Shown here one piece after another: positions 1-6,353 of a stretch of DNA of 7,322 nt. The translations under genes and the position numbers were made by a program. The notes under the pieces were generated by a model that was not told the origin of the DNA, did not search any database, and worked only from the letters and a program-made list of their open reading frames with translations. Positions within the stretch are counted from its first letter, which is position 1. Each line of letters starts with the position of its first letter. Source of the stretch: Hyphomicrobiales bacterium (lineage in GTDB: Bacteria; Pseudomonadota; Alphaproteobacteria; Rhizobiales; Beijerinckiaceae); the NCBI GenBank assembly GCA_003164825.1, contig PLUH01000223.1, forward strand, positions 28,352 through 35,673. Direction: 5' to 3'.

Positions 1-1767
1 CTCATCAACCATCCGCTCGACTGCCCGATCTGCGACCAGGGCGGCGAATGCGATCTGCAGGATCAGGCGATGGGCTACGGCGCCGACTCGTCGCGCTTCT
101 CCGAGAACAAGCGCGCCGTCGAGGACAAGTTCATCGGGCCCTTGGTCAAGACCTCGATGAACCGCTGCATCCAATGCACGCGCTGCGTGCGGTTCGTGAC
201 CGAGGTCGCCGGCGTTCCCGAGCTTGGCGCGATCGGCCGCGGCGAGGACATGGAGATCACTTCCTATCTCGAGCACGCCCTGACATCCGAATTGCAGGGC
301 AACGTCGTCGACCTGTGTCCGGTCGGAGCCCTGACCTCGAAACCGACCGCGTTCCACGCCCGACCCTGGGAGTACCTCAAGACCGAGTCGGTGGACGTCA
401 TGGACGCCCTGGGCTCGGCCATCCGGATCGACTCTCGCGGCCGCGAGATCGTGCGCATCCTGCCGCGCGTCAACGATGCGATCAACGAGGAATGGATCTC
501 CGACAAGACGCGGCACATTGTCGATGGGCTTAAGACGCAGCGGCTGGACCGCCCTTACGTGCGCGTCGACGGCTCCCTTAGACCCGCGAGCTGGGCGGAG
601 GCTTTCGCCGCGGTCGCCGGCAAGGTCAAGGCGACATCGCCCTCCCGGATCGGCGCAATCGTCGGCGATCTGGCGACGGTCGAGGAAATGTTCGCGCTCA
701 AGGCGCTGTTCGCCAATCTTGGTTCGCCCAACATCGACTGTCGCCAGGATGGTTCGAAGCTCCATCCGAAGTTTGGACGTGCGTCCTACCTCTTCAATTC
801 GACGATTGCCGGCGTCGACCAGGCAGACGCGATTCTCGTCATCGGCTCGAATCCGCGCCACGAAGCGCCGGTGCTCAATGCACGCATCCGCAAGCGCTGG
901 CTCGGCGGCGGCGTGCTGACGGGGCTCGTTGGCGAAATGGCCGACCTCACCTTCAAATACAATTACCTCGGCGCCGCGCCCGAATCGCTTGCCGCATTCG
1001 CCGACCATCCGCCGGCCAACAAGACCAAGCCGATGTTCATTCTTGGAGCCGGCGCTTTTGCGCGGCCGGACGGCGAAGCGGTTCTCTCGCTCGCCGCCAA
1101 GGCGGCGCTGTCGCTCGGCGTGGTGAAGGACGGGTGGAACGGCTTCAATGTACTGCACAGCGCCGCATCACGCGTCGGCGGCCTCGATCTCGGCCTCGTC
1201 CCAGGCGAACGCGGGCTCGACGCGCCAACGATGGCGAAGGCCAATGCGATCGACATGCTCGTCAATCTTGGCGCCGACGAGATCGACATTGAGCCGGGCG
1301 CTTTCGTCGTCTACATCGGCACGCACGGCGATCGTGGAGCGCATAGAGCCGACGTCATTCTTCCGGGCGCGGCCTACAGCGAGAAGACCGGCATCTATGT
1401 CAACACCGAGGGGCGGCCGCAATTCGCCGAGCGCGCGGTGTTTCCGCCCGGGGACGCACGCGAGGATTGGTCGATCCTGCGCGCGCTTTCGGATCCGATC
1501 GGCGCGCGACTGCCGTTCGACTCCCTCACCCAGTTGCGCTCGGCGCTTGCCGCCGCCTATCCCTTCCTGGTGCGGTTCGACGCCGTTGCGCCTGCGGATG
1601 CGGGCGTCTTTGGCCAACTTGCCGCGCTCGGCGGCGCGATCGACAAAGCGCCGTTCGTTGCCGCGGTCGCCGACTTCTACCTCACAAATCCGATTGCGCG
1701 CGCCTCTCGCGTCATGGCCGAATGTTCGGCTTTGGGCCGGGGCGTTCAGCGCGAGGCGGCGGAATAG
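1..1767 (+). CDS. nuoG: NADH-quinone oxidoreductase subunit G (NuoG), 5' truncated by window edge
   Basis: Complex I peripheral-arm subunit that carries electrons along Fe-S clusters from the flavin end toward quinone. The frame is open from base 1, so the N-terminal roughly 100 residues (2Fe-2S ferredoxin domain, cluster N1b) lie outside; 588 codons remain, fitting an alphaproteobacterial family length near 690. Numbering codons from base 1, His4, Cys8, Cys11 and Cys17 form the HX3CX2CX5C site of cluster N5, and Cys56, Cys59, Cys62 with Cys106 (in LCPVGAL) form cluster N4. From about residue 115 on is the molybdopterin-oxidoreductase-like domain, which in this family is structural. Only two cysteines follow Cys106 (in NIDCRQDG and MAECSALG), so the N7 site known from E. 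coli NuoG is absent, as expected for the mitochondrial/alphaproteobacterial type. The stop lies 12 nt before nuoH. Identification is secure. Confidence 0.97.
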   Translation, partial: LINHPLDCPICDQGGECDLQDQAMGYGADSSRFSENKRAVEDKFIGPLVKTSMNRCIQCTRCVRFVTEVAGVPELGAIGRGEDMEITSYLEHALTSELQGNVVDLCPVGALTSKPTAFHARPWEYLKTESVDVMDALGSAIRIDSRGREIVRILPRVNDAINEEWISDKTRHIVDGLKTQRLDRPYVRVDGSLRPASWAEAFAAVAGKVKATSPSRIGAIVGDLATVEEMFALKALFANLGSPNIDCRQDGSKLHPKFGRASYLFNSTIAGVDQADAILVIGSNPRHEAPVLNARIRKRWLGGGVLTGLVGEMADLTFKYNYLGAAPESLAAFADHPPANKTKPMFILGAGAFARPDGEAVLSLAAKAALSLGVVKDGWNGFNVLHSAASRVGGLDLGLVPGERGLDAPTMAKANAIDMLVNLGADEIDIEPGAFVVYIGTHGDRGAHRADVILPGAAYSEKTGIYVNTEGRPQFAERAVFPPGDAREDWSILRALSDPIGARLPFDSLTQLRSALAAAYPFLVRFDAVAPADAGVFGQLAALGGAIDKAPFVAAVADFYLTNPIARASRVMAECSALGRGVQREAAE

Positions 1768-1779
1768 GGCGATTTCGCG

Positions 1780-2955
1780 ATGAGCAGCGCAACACCCTCC
1801 CGCCCAGCTTCCCCGCCCTGGGGCGCGATTCTTGGCGCCGGCGTCGTCGTCATCATCGTGATCGTCGCCGCGCTTTGGCTTCTTATCAGAAGCGGCGCCA
1901 TGTCCGAGGCCGGCGAATGGATGCACGAAAGCGACGCCGGCTCGCTTCTGAGACACGTGCTCGAGAGCCTGCTGCTTCTGGTATGCCTTCTCCTCTCGAC
2001 GGCGTTGCTCATCTATCTCGAGCGCAAGATCTGGGGTTCTGTGCAGTTGCGCCGTGGGCCCAACGTGGTCGGACCGTGGGGCGCCCTGCAGCCGTTCGCG
2101 GACTTCATCAAATTCATGGTCAAGGAGCCGATCATTCCGGCGAGCGCCAACAAAGGCGTGTTCGTCATGGCCCCGCTGGTTTCGGTCGTGCTGGCGATAT
2201 CCGCTTGGGCGGTCATCCCCGTTGCCGACGGCTGGTCGATCAGCGACATCAACGTCGGCGTCCTCTATCTCTTCGCCGTCTCCTCGCTCGGCGTCTACGG
2301 CATCATCATGGCCGGCTGGGCCTCCAATTCGAAGTATCCGCTGATGTCGGCGCTGCGCGCGGCCGCGCAGATGGTGTCTTATGAAGTGTCGATCGGGTTC
2401 GTCATTGTCACCGTGGTGATGTGCGCCGGCTCGTTGAACCTGTCCGAGATTGTTCGCGCGCAAGATACGCGATTGGGCATTCTCGGCTGGTACTGGCTGC
2501 CGCTGCTGCCGATGTTCGTCATCTTCTTCGTATCGGCGCTCGCCGAGACGAACCGGCCCCCATTCGATTTGACCGAGGCGGAGTCGGAGCTCGTCGCCGG
2601 CTATTCGGTCGAATATTCGGCTTCGCTCTTCCTGCTGCAGTACCTCACCGAGCTGGTCGCCGTCTTGACCATGTCGGCCATGACGGCGGTCCTGTTTCTG
2701 GGCGGATGGTTGTCGCCGCTGCCTTTTCCGCCCTTCACCTGGGTGCCTGGGCTGATCTGGTTCCTTATCAAGGGGTGGTCGGTGGTGTTCATGTTCTCGA
2801 TGGTGAAGGCGTTCGTGCCGCGCTATCGTTACGATCAATTGATGCGGCTTGGCTGGAAAGTGTTCCTGCCGATCTCGCTGGTGATGGTGGTGGTCGTGGC
2901 CGGCGTGCTCGAATTCACCGGTTTCGGCGCGAATTCCTCCGGGCCCCTCAGCTGA
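1780..2955 (+). CDS. nuoH: NADH-quinone oxidoreductase subunit H (NuoH) with N-terminal extension
   Basis: Membrane subunit at the base of the peripheral arm that forms much of the quinone-binding cavity and couples quinone reduction to proton pumping. Diagnostic stretches are ERKIW (81-85) followed by the QLRRGPNVVGPWG loop, and AETNRPPFDLTEAESE (255-270), the acidic loop next to the quinone site. The body has the usual eight hydrophobic segments. Length is 391 aa against about 340-350 for most family members; the excess is at the N-terminus, where residues 14-36 form an extra strongly hydrophobic helix after a Pro/Ser-rich start. Internal Met41 (base 1900) and Met48 (1921) would give a normal-length protein, but neither has a clear ribosome binding site; the start at 1780 has a weak AGGGCG about 7 nt upstream. 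The gene follows nuoG by 12 nt and precedes nuoI by 18 nt. Product certain, start uncertain. Confidence 0.95.
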   Translation: MSSATPSRPASPPWGAILGAGVVVIIVIVAALWLLIRSGAMSEAGEWMHESDAGSLLRHVLESLLLLVCLLLSTALLIYLERKIWGSVQLRRGPNVVGPWGALQPFADFIKFMVKEPIIPASANKGVFVMAPLVSVVLAISAWAVIPVADGWSISDINVGVLYLFAVSSLGVYGIIMAGWASNSKYPLMSALRAAAQMVSYEVSIGFVIVTVVMCAGSLNLSEIVRAQDTRLGILGWYWLPLLPMFVIFFVSALAETNRPPFDLTEAESELVAGYSVEYSASLFLLQYLTELVAVLTMSAMTAVLFLGGWLSPLPFPPFTWVPGLIWFLIKGWSVVFMFSMVKAFVPRYRYDQLMRLGWKVFLPISLVMVVVVAGVLEFTGFGANSSGPLS

Positions 2956-2956
2956 C

Positions 2957-2967
2957 GGAGGAGAGGA
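2957..2967 (+). promoter_or_regulatory. Strong ribosome binding site of nuoI
   Basis: A purine-rich GGAGGAGAGGA sits directly after the nuoH stop codon and 6 nt before the nuoI ATG at 2974. It is the best Shine-Dalgarno match in the operon and fixes the nuoI start. Confidence 0.8.
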
Positions 2968-2973
2968 AAGTCG

Positions 2974-3468
2974 ATGGCTCTCAGGCTCGCCCAATCCGCC
3001 CGTTCGCTGTTCCTCGGCGAATTCCTCGCGGCCCTCGCGCTGTCGGTCCAATACATGTTCAAGCCGAAGGCGACGTTAAACTATCCGCATGAGAAGACGC
3101 CGCTGAGCCCGCGCTTCCGCGGTGAGCATGCGCTACGCCGCTATCCCAACGGCGAGGAGCGCTGCATCGCCTGCAAGTTGTGCGAGGCGATCTGCCCGGC
3201 CCAGGCGATCACGATCGAGGCGGGACCGCGACGCAACGACGGCACCCGGCGCGCCACTCGCTACGACATCGACATGGTCAAGTGCATCTATTGCGGCATG
3301 TGCCAGGAAGCCTGTCCGGTCGACGCGATCGTCGAAGGACCGAATTTCGAATTCGCGACCGAGACGCGCGAAGAGCTTTACTACGACAAGCAACGATTGC
3401 TGGCCAACGGCGATCGCTGGGAGCGGGAGTTGGCGCGCAACATCGCGCTCGACGCGCCGTATCGATAA
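2974..3468 (+). CDS. nuoI: NADH-quinone oxidoreductase subunit I (NuoI), 2x[4Fe-4S] ferredoxin subunit
   Basis: Peripheral-arm subunit holding clusters N6a and N6b, which pass electrons from NuoG toward cluster N2 and quinone. The 164-residue length is typical of the alphaproteobacterial/mitochondrial form. Two CX2CX2CX3C(P) motifs are intact: Cys64, 67, 70, 74 (CIACKLCEAICP) and Cys104, 107, 110, 114 (CIYCGMCQEACP); in this family the fourth Cys of each motif binds the other cluster. An amphipathic N-terminal stretch (about 10-30) lies against the membrane in known structures. The start is set by the strong ribosome binding site after nuoH. The stop is followed by an unusually long 198-nt gap before nuoJ, the only large gap in the operon part. 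Confidence 0.97.
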   Translation: MALRLAQSARSLFLGEFLAALALSVQYMFKPKATLNYPHEKTPLSPRFRGEHALRRYPNGEERCIACKLCEAICPAQAITIEAGPRRNDGTRRATRYDIDMVKCIYCGMCQEACPVDAIVEGPNFEFATETREELYYDKQRLLANGDRWERELARNIALDAPYR

Positions 3469-3471
3469 CAA

Positions 3472-3493
3472 CCTTCTTCCTTTGCGGGGAAGG
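3472..3493 (+). other. Hairpin just after nuoI stop
   Basis: Eight-pair stem (CCTTCTTC with GGGGAAGG, two G-U pairs) and a 6-nt loop, starting 4 nt after the nuoI stop. There is no following T-run, so it is not a standard intrinsic terminator; it could protect the 3' end of the upstream message or be the centre of the decayed repeat. Confidence 0.4.
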
Positions 3494-3623
3494 ATGCTGG
3501 CCATGGCCGCTCGAAAGACGGACATTGTCAGCGAACGCGTTTTGTCCGGCCGGACGGGGAGTCCGCGCCACGACAGGCGCGCCCAGGAATGCGGGAAAGC
3601 CGCGTCGACCCTTCACCTGCAAA

Positions 3624-3646
3624 GGGGGAGGGGTTGGGGCGAGGGG
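3624..3646 (+). promoter_or_regulatory. Putative G-quadruplex motif in the nuoJ leader
   Basis: Four consecutive G-runs of 5, 4, 4 and 4 are separated by loops of only 1, 2 and 3 nt, meeting strict quadruplex rules with up to four tetrads. It is on the coding (mRNA) strand, ends 20 nt before the nuoJ ATG and 8 nt before its ribosome binding site. Whether it folds in vivo or affects nuoJ translation is inference; it may be just the 3' half of a dispersed repeat. Confidence 0.5.
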
Positions 3647-3654
3647 CTTTTGAC

Positions 3655-3660
3655 GAGAGG
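3655..3660 (+). promoter_or_regulatory. Ribosome binding site fixing the nuoJ start
   Basis: GAGAGG lies 6 nt before the ATG at 3667. This favours that start over an in-frame ATG at 3589, whose extra 26 residues would be read through the structured gap and do not resemble NuoJ. Confidence 0.65.
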
Positions 3661-3666
3661 CGGGCG

Positions 3667-4269
3667 ATGCAGGCCGATGCGCTGTTCTTCTGGATTTTCG
3701 CCCCGGTCCTTGTCGTGTCGGCCTTCGCCGTCATCGTGGCCAGGAACCCGGTCCATTCGGTCCTGTTCCTCATCCTTTCCTTTGTCTGCGCGGCCGGCCT
3801 GTTCCTGCTGATGGGCGCCGAGTTCCTGGCGATGATCCTGATTATCGTCTATGTCGGCGCAGTCGCGGTGCTGTTCCTATTCGTCGTTATGCTGCTGGAC
3901 GTGGATTTCGCCCGGTTGAGGCAGGGCTTCGTCGAATACCTGCCGCAGGGGTTGTTGATCGCATTGGTGGTTGCGATCGAGCTCATCTACGTCGTCTCCG
4001 GTCTTGGCCCCTCATCGAGGGCCGCAACCGCGGCGACGCCGGCAGGCACGCTCAGCAATACCGCCGCGCTCGGCGAAGTGCTCTACACCCGATATTTCTA
4101 CTTCTTTCAGGCATCGGGGATGATTTTGCTCACCGCCATGATCGGCGCAATCGTCCTCACCCTCCACCACAAGCCGGGCGTCAAGCGGCAGGACGTTGCA
4201 GCGCAGGTCGGGCGTACCCCCGAAACTGCGATCGAGGTGCGTAAGGTCCCCTCGCGCGCCGGCATATGA
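3667..4269 (+). CDS. nuoJ: NADH-quinone oxidoreductase subunit J (NuoJ)
   Basis: Small membrane-arm subunit lying between NuoH and NuoK, part of the central hydrophilic axis that transmits coupling from the quinone site. The protein of 200 residues matches the usual family length and has five hydrophobic helices. Recognisable positions are the opening FFWIFAP, the RNPVHSVLFLILSF segment of helix 2, Glu52 in GAEFLA, and Tyr62 in IVYVGAVAVLFLFVVMLLDVD, the helix that in known complex I structures switches between alpha and pi-bulge forms. A less conserved Ala/Thr-rich loop (about 118-134) precedes the last helix, and the C-terminus is a basic cytoplasmic tail. The start at 3667 was chosen because of the well-placed ribosome binding site and the family N-terminus. 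The stop is followed by nuoK after 12 nt. Confidence 0.95.
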   Translation: MQADALFFWIFAPVLVVSAFAVIVARNPVHSVLFLILSFVCAAGLFLLMGAEFLAMILIIVYVGAVAVLFLFVVMLLDVDFARLRQGFVEYLPQGLLIALVVAIELIYVVSGLGPSSRAATAATPAGTLSNTAALGEVLYTRYFYFFQASGMILLTAMIGAIVLTLHHKPGVKRQDVAAQVGRTPETAIEVRKVPSRAGI

Positions 4270-4273
4270 AGGA
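4268..4273 (+). promoter_or_regulatory. Ribosome binding site of nuoK
   Basis: GAAGGA overlaps the nuoJ stop codon and lies 8 nt before the nuoK ATG, so ribosomes finishing nuoJ are placed to re-initiate on nuoK (translational coupling is inferred). Confidence 0.6.
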
Positions 4274-4281
4274 TCACGGGC

Positions 4282-4590
4282 ATGGGAATCGGCCTTTCCA
4301 ACTACCTCACCCTCGCCGCGATGGTGTTCACGATCGGCATCGCCGGCATCATCCTCAACCACAAGAACATCATCATCATCCTGATGTCGGTTGAGCTCAT
4401 TCTTCTCTCCGTGAATATCAACCTCATCGCCTTTTCAACCTATTCCGGCGATCTGACCGGCCAGGCATTCTCACTCTTCATCCTCACGGTCGCCGCAGCG
4501 GAGTCGGCGATCGGCCTCGCGATCCTGGTCGCCTACTACCGCAATCGCGGCTCGATTGCGGTCGAAGACATCAATTCGCTGAAGGGCTGA
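4282..4590 (+). CDS. nuoK: NADH-quinone oxidoreductase subunit K (NuoK)
   Basis: Membrane-arm subunit related to MrpC, with three transmembrane helices, thought to help form a proton path in complex I. At 102 residues it has the standard length. The two buried glutamates needed for coupling in E. coli (Glu36 and Glu72 there) are present as Glu38 in ILMSVELILLSVNINL and Glu74 in VAAAESAIGLAI. The N-terminal helix GLSNYLTLAAMVFTIGIAGI and the C-terminal tail ending in INSLKG are typical of alphaproteobacteria. It sits between nuoJ and nuoL with gaps of 12 and 9 nt. Nothing unusual; identification is secure. Confidence 0.97.
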   Translation: MGIGLSNYLTLAAMVFTIGIAGIILNHKNIIIILMSVELILLSVNINLIAFSTYSGDLTGQAFSLFILTVAAAESAIGLAILVAYYRNRGSIAVEDINSLKG

Positions 4591-4599
4591 GACGGATTC

Positions 4600-5901
4600 A
4601 TGTACGAACTGATCGTCTTCCTGCCGCTTCTCGGATTCCTGGTCGCCGGCATTTTCGGGCCGTGGATAGGAGCGCGCGGCGCCGAATACGTCACGACCGG
4701 CCTGCTCGGCGTTTCTTTCGTCCTGTCGTGGATCGCGTTCGTGATGGTTGCCGGCGGGGCGGACGCTCACGTTCTGCTCGGCAATTGGTTCACCTCCGGC
4801 AAGCTCGTCGCCACCTGGGCCTTGCGCATCGACACGCTGACAGCGGTCATGCTCGTCGTGGTGACGACGGTGTCGTTCCTCGTCCACGTCTACTCCGTCG
4901 GCTACATGTCGGACGATCCGTCGCGACCGCGGTTTTTCGCTTACCTTTCCCTCTTCACCTTCGCCATGCTGATGCTGGTGACGTCGGACAATCTGGTGCA
5001 GATGTTCTTCGGCTGGGAGGGCGTCGGTCTGATGTCCTACCTGCTGGTCGGCTTCTGGTACGAGCGGCCCGCAGCCAACGCCGCCGCGATCAAAGCCTTC
5101 GTCGTCAACCGGGTCGGCGACTTCGGATTCTCGCTCGGCATCTTCCTGACCTACTATCTGACCGGCTCAATCGCCTTCGATCAGGTGTTCGCCGCCGCGC
5201 CCGGTCTTGTCGGCAAGACCGTGCATTTTATCGGCTTCAATTGGGACGCGGTGACGCTCGCCTGCCTGCTCCTGTTCATGGGCGCCATGGGCAAGTCGGC
5301 GCAGTTCCTGCTGCACACCTGGCTGCCGGACGCCATGGAAGGCCCGACGCCGGTCTCGGCGCTGATCCACGCGGCGACGATGGTGACCGCCGGCGTGTAC
5401 CTGATCGCGCGCATGCACCCGCTGTTCGAGCTCGAGACGGGCCGGATGACGGAGGCTGCGTTCCTCGCCGCGCTCGAGGAGCAGCTGACCTGGCAGCTCG
5501 GGCGCCCGGTCGAGCTCGACGGCTTCGGCCAGAGCTACTTCGAGCACCTGCGCCCGAACGAGCGTCTGATCGAGTACATGCGCTCGCTCAAGGACCGCGG
5601 CTACCGGATGGCGATCTGCACCAACAACGTGCGCGAGTGGGAGCCGCTGTGGCGCGCCAAGCTGCCGGTCGACGAGATCTTCAGCGTCGTCGTTGACTCC
5701 GGGTTCGTCGGGCTGCGTAAGCCCGAGCCCGAGATCTACGCGCTCACGCTCGAACGCCTCGGCGTCCCGGCGCCCGCGGCGCTGTTCATCGACGACATCG
5801 AGCTCAACTGCGACGCGGCGCGGGAGCTCGGCATCCGGGCCGTGTGGTTTCGCTCGACCGATCAGGCGATCGAGGAGATCGAGGCGGCGCTCGCGGACTA
5901 G
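4600..5901 (+). CDS. nuoL: Chimeric frame: N-terminal 278 residues of NuoL fused to C-terminal part of a HAD hydrolase
   Basis: The 433-residue frame begins as a normal NuoL, the distal antiporter-like proton-pumping subunit of complex I. Visible key residues are Glu140 in GWEGVG, Lys165 in AIKAFVVNRVGD, Lys232 in MGKSAQ and His257 in ALIHAATMVTAGVY, matching the E. coli Glu144, Lys175, Lys229 and His254 positions. After ARMHPLFEL (to residue 278) family NuoL proteins continue into further helices; here the sequence becomes ETGRMTEAAF and is soluble HAD-type to the end. NuoL is normally about 610-700 aa, so more than half of its helices, the second half-channel and the long lateral helix are missing. 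nuoM and nuoN do not follow. It is 9 nt after nuoK with only weak Shine-Dalgarno matches. Such a protein could not act as a normal NuoL; a chimeric join is the likeliest cause. Confidence 0.9.
   Translation: MYELIVFLPLLGFLVAGIFGPWIGARGAEYVTTGLLGVSFVLSWIAFVMVAGGADAHVLLGNWFTSGKLVATWALRIDTLTAVMLVVVTTVSFLVHVYSVGYMSDDPSRPRFFAYLSLFTFAMLMLVTSDNLVQMFFGWEGVGLMSYLLVGFWYERPAANAAAIKAFVVNRVGDFGFSLGIFLTYYLTGSIAFDQVFAAAPGLVGKTVHFIGFNWDAVTLACLLLFMGAMGKSAQFLLHTWLPDAMEGPTPVSALIHAATMVTAGVYLIARMHPLFELETGRMTEAAFLAALEEQLTWQLGRPVELDGFGQSYFEHLRPNERLIEYMRSLKDRGYRMAICTNNVREWEPLWRAKLPVDEIFSVVVDSGFVGLRKPEPEIYALTLERLGVPAPAALFIDDIELNCDAARELGIRAVWFRSTDQAIEEIEAALAD
5428..5439. other. Junction between the nuo operon segment and foreign high-GC segment
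   Basis: The last recognisable NuoL residues (LFEL) end at about 5433, and HAD-type cap sequence (ELETGRMTEAAF) begins at about 5428, so both sides can claim the bases GAGCTC. The overlap is short, self-complementary (contains GAGCTC and CTCGAG) and would suit a microhomology join, an assembler bridge or a cloning-site ligation. No insertion-sequence end or attachment-site repeat is visible around it. Confidence 0.65.
5898..5901. other. CTAG shared by two convergent stop codons
   Basis: The self-complementary CTAG supplies TAG to the + strand HAD frame (5899-5901) and TAG to the minus-strand gene (5898-5900), so the two coding regions overlap by 4 bp tail to tail. No terminator hairpin lies between them. 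Confidence 0.9.
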
Positions 5902-6353
5902 TTGTCGGCGCCGAGTCGGTCCCAGCAGTACAGCTCGAGACACTCGCCGGCGAGCTGCACGCAGCGTTCGTGCGAGAGCCACGGAAGCACCGTGTCGAAC
6001 GCCTGCTCCTCCCCCACGCCGGCCTCGAACGCCTCCTCGCCGCGAAAGCCCGCGGCGATCTTGAGCGCCTCGCGCCGGTTCTCGCCCAGCGACGGGAAGA
6101 CGTTGAGGAGAAACTCCTTGTTGGGGATCGGGTGACCTACCTCGAGCGACGCGTGCCACGCGGCGAGCAGCGAAAGGTCGTGCTCGTCGAGGTCGGCCAC
6201 GGCCTTCGCGTAGTGGGAGTTGAGATCCGGCTCAGGGATCTCATCGACCCAGGCGCGCACGACCTCGCCAAGGATCTGGCGGCGAGCCTCGCGTCCCACC
6301 GACTCGGCGATGACGCGAATCGCGTTCTGAGGTTCGATGAAGCAGAGGGACAT
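5898..6353 (-). CDS. Hypothetical protein, 151 aa, unrecognised
   Basis: I do not recognise this family. The predicted 151-residue protein is soluble, acidic, and looks all-helical, with no signal peptide or membrane segment. Notable parts are the opening MSLCFIEPQNAIRVIAESVG, a central ADLDEHDLSLLAAWHASLEVGHPIPNKE region (given here only as a landmark near residues 50-78), a FPSLGENRREALKIAAGF segment and a Cys/Trp-containing tail (HERCVQLAGECLELYCWDR). The reading frame shows coherent helix-like patterning and GC-rich codon use like the neighbouring HAD fragment. The start at 6353 has GGAG 10 nt upstream; an in-frame ATG at 6431 would add 26 residues rich in Pro/Arg and is preceded by a G-run, so it cannot be excluded. 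It lies downstream of another minus-strand unknown gene, probably co-transcribed, and converges on the HAD frame. Confidence 0.6.
   Translation of the reverse strand: MSLCFIEPQNAIRVIAESVGREARRQILGEVVRAWVDEIPEPDLNSHYAKAVADLDEHDLSLLAAWHASLEVGHPIPNKEFLLNVFPSLGENRREALKIAAGFRGEEAFEAGVGEEQAFDTVLPWLSHERCVQLAGECLELYCWDRLGADN

Larger units (their letters stand above)
3469..3666. repeat. Structured nuoI-nuoJ gap, probable decayed dispersed intergenic repeat
   Basis: This is the only long non-coding stretch inside the nuo operon. It contains a possible RNA hairpin at 3472-3493 (arms CCTTCTTC and GGGGAAGG, including two G-U pairs, 6-nt loop), a perfect 12-nt palindrome GTCCGGCCGGAC at 3544-3555, a hairpin CGGAC/GTCCG at 3551-3565, a GCGG/CCGC hairpin at 3591-3603, and a G-run tract at 3624-3646. 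The first hairpin and the G-tract both resemble, from memory, the CCCTCTCCCC...GGGGAGAGGGTTGGGG family of repeats scattered between alphaproteobacterial genes. No promoter or T-tailed terminator is convincing. The family assignment is inference. Confidence 0.5.
5428..5901 (+). pseudogene. HAD-superfamily subfamily IA hydrolase, 5' end missing (fused in frame to nuoL)
   Basis: HAD phosphatase-like hydrolases cleave C-O-P (or C-halogen) bonds using an Asp nucleophile in an N-terminal DxD motif. In the chimeric numbering, the helical cap region is about 279-325, motif II is Thr341 in AICTNN, motif III is Lys374 in GLRKPEPEIY, and motif IV is Asp398-Asp399 in FIDDIELNCDAARELG. The motif I segment (usually within the first 15 residues) is absent, replaced by NuoL sequence, so this fragment is not catalytic as written. 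About 157 of an expected 200-215 residues are present. Codons are strongly GC-biased (nearly all Glu as GAG), unlike the nuo genes. The substrate cannot be told. The wording VREWEPLWRAKLPVDEIF recalls, from memory, actinobacterial HAD-IA proteins. Confidence 0.8.

Noticed and set aside
1168..3051. Very long open frame on the minus strand opposite nuoG and nuoH
   Set aside because: It is antisense to two certain genes; its translation is low-complexity (rich in Arg, His, Asp, Glu, Gln), as expected when GC-rich codons are read in reverse, and matches no known fold.
3631..3651. Intrinsic terminator at the G-tract followed by TTTT
   Set aside because: There is no matching upstream C-rich arm able to pair fully with the G-tract and the T-run is only four bases, within an operon that must be read through.
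3589..3666. Upstream in-frame ATG for nuoJ at 3589
   Set aside because: The added residues are read through the repeat-like gap, do not resemble NuoJ, and the ATG at 3667 has a well-spaced ribosome binding site.
4600..5901. A working NuoL-HAD fusion enzyme as a novel system
   Set aside because: Both halves lack essential parts exactly at the join (the NuoL second half-channel and lateral helix; the HAD nucleophile motif), and a cytoplasmic hydrolase end on a cut antiporter subunit has no supporting context.
5167..6159. 330-codon minus-strand frame opposite the nuoL-HAD region
   Set aside because: It spans the junction and is a reverse shadow of nuoL, HAD and another frame of the 151-aa gene, with Arg/Ala-rich low-complexity translation.
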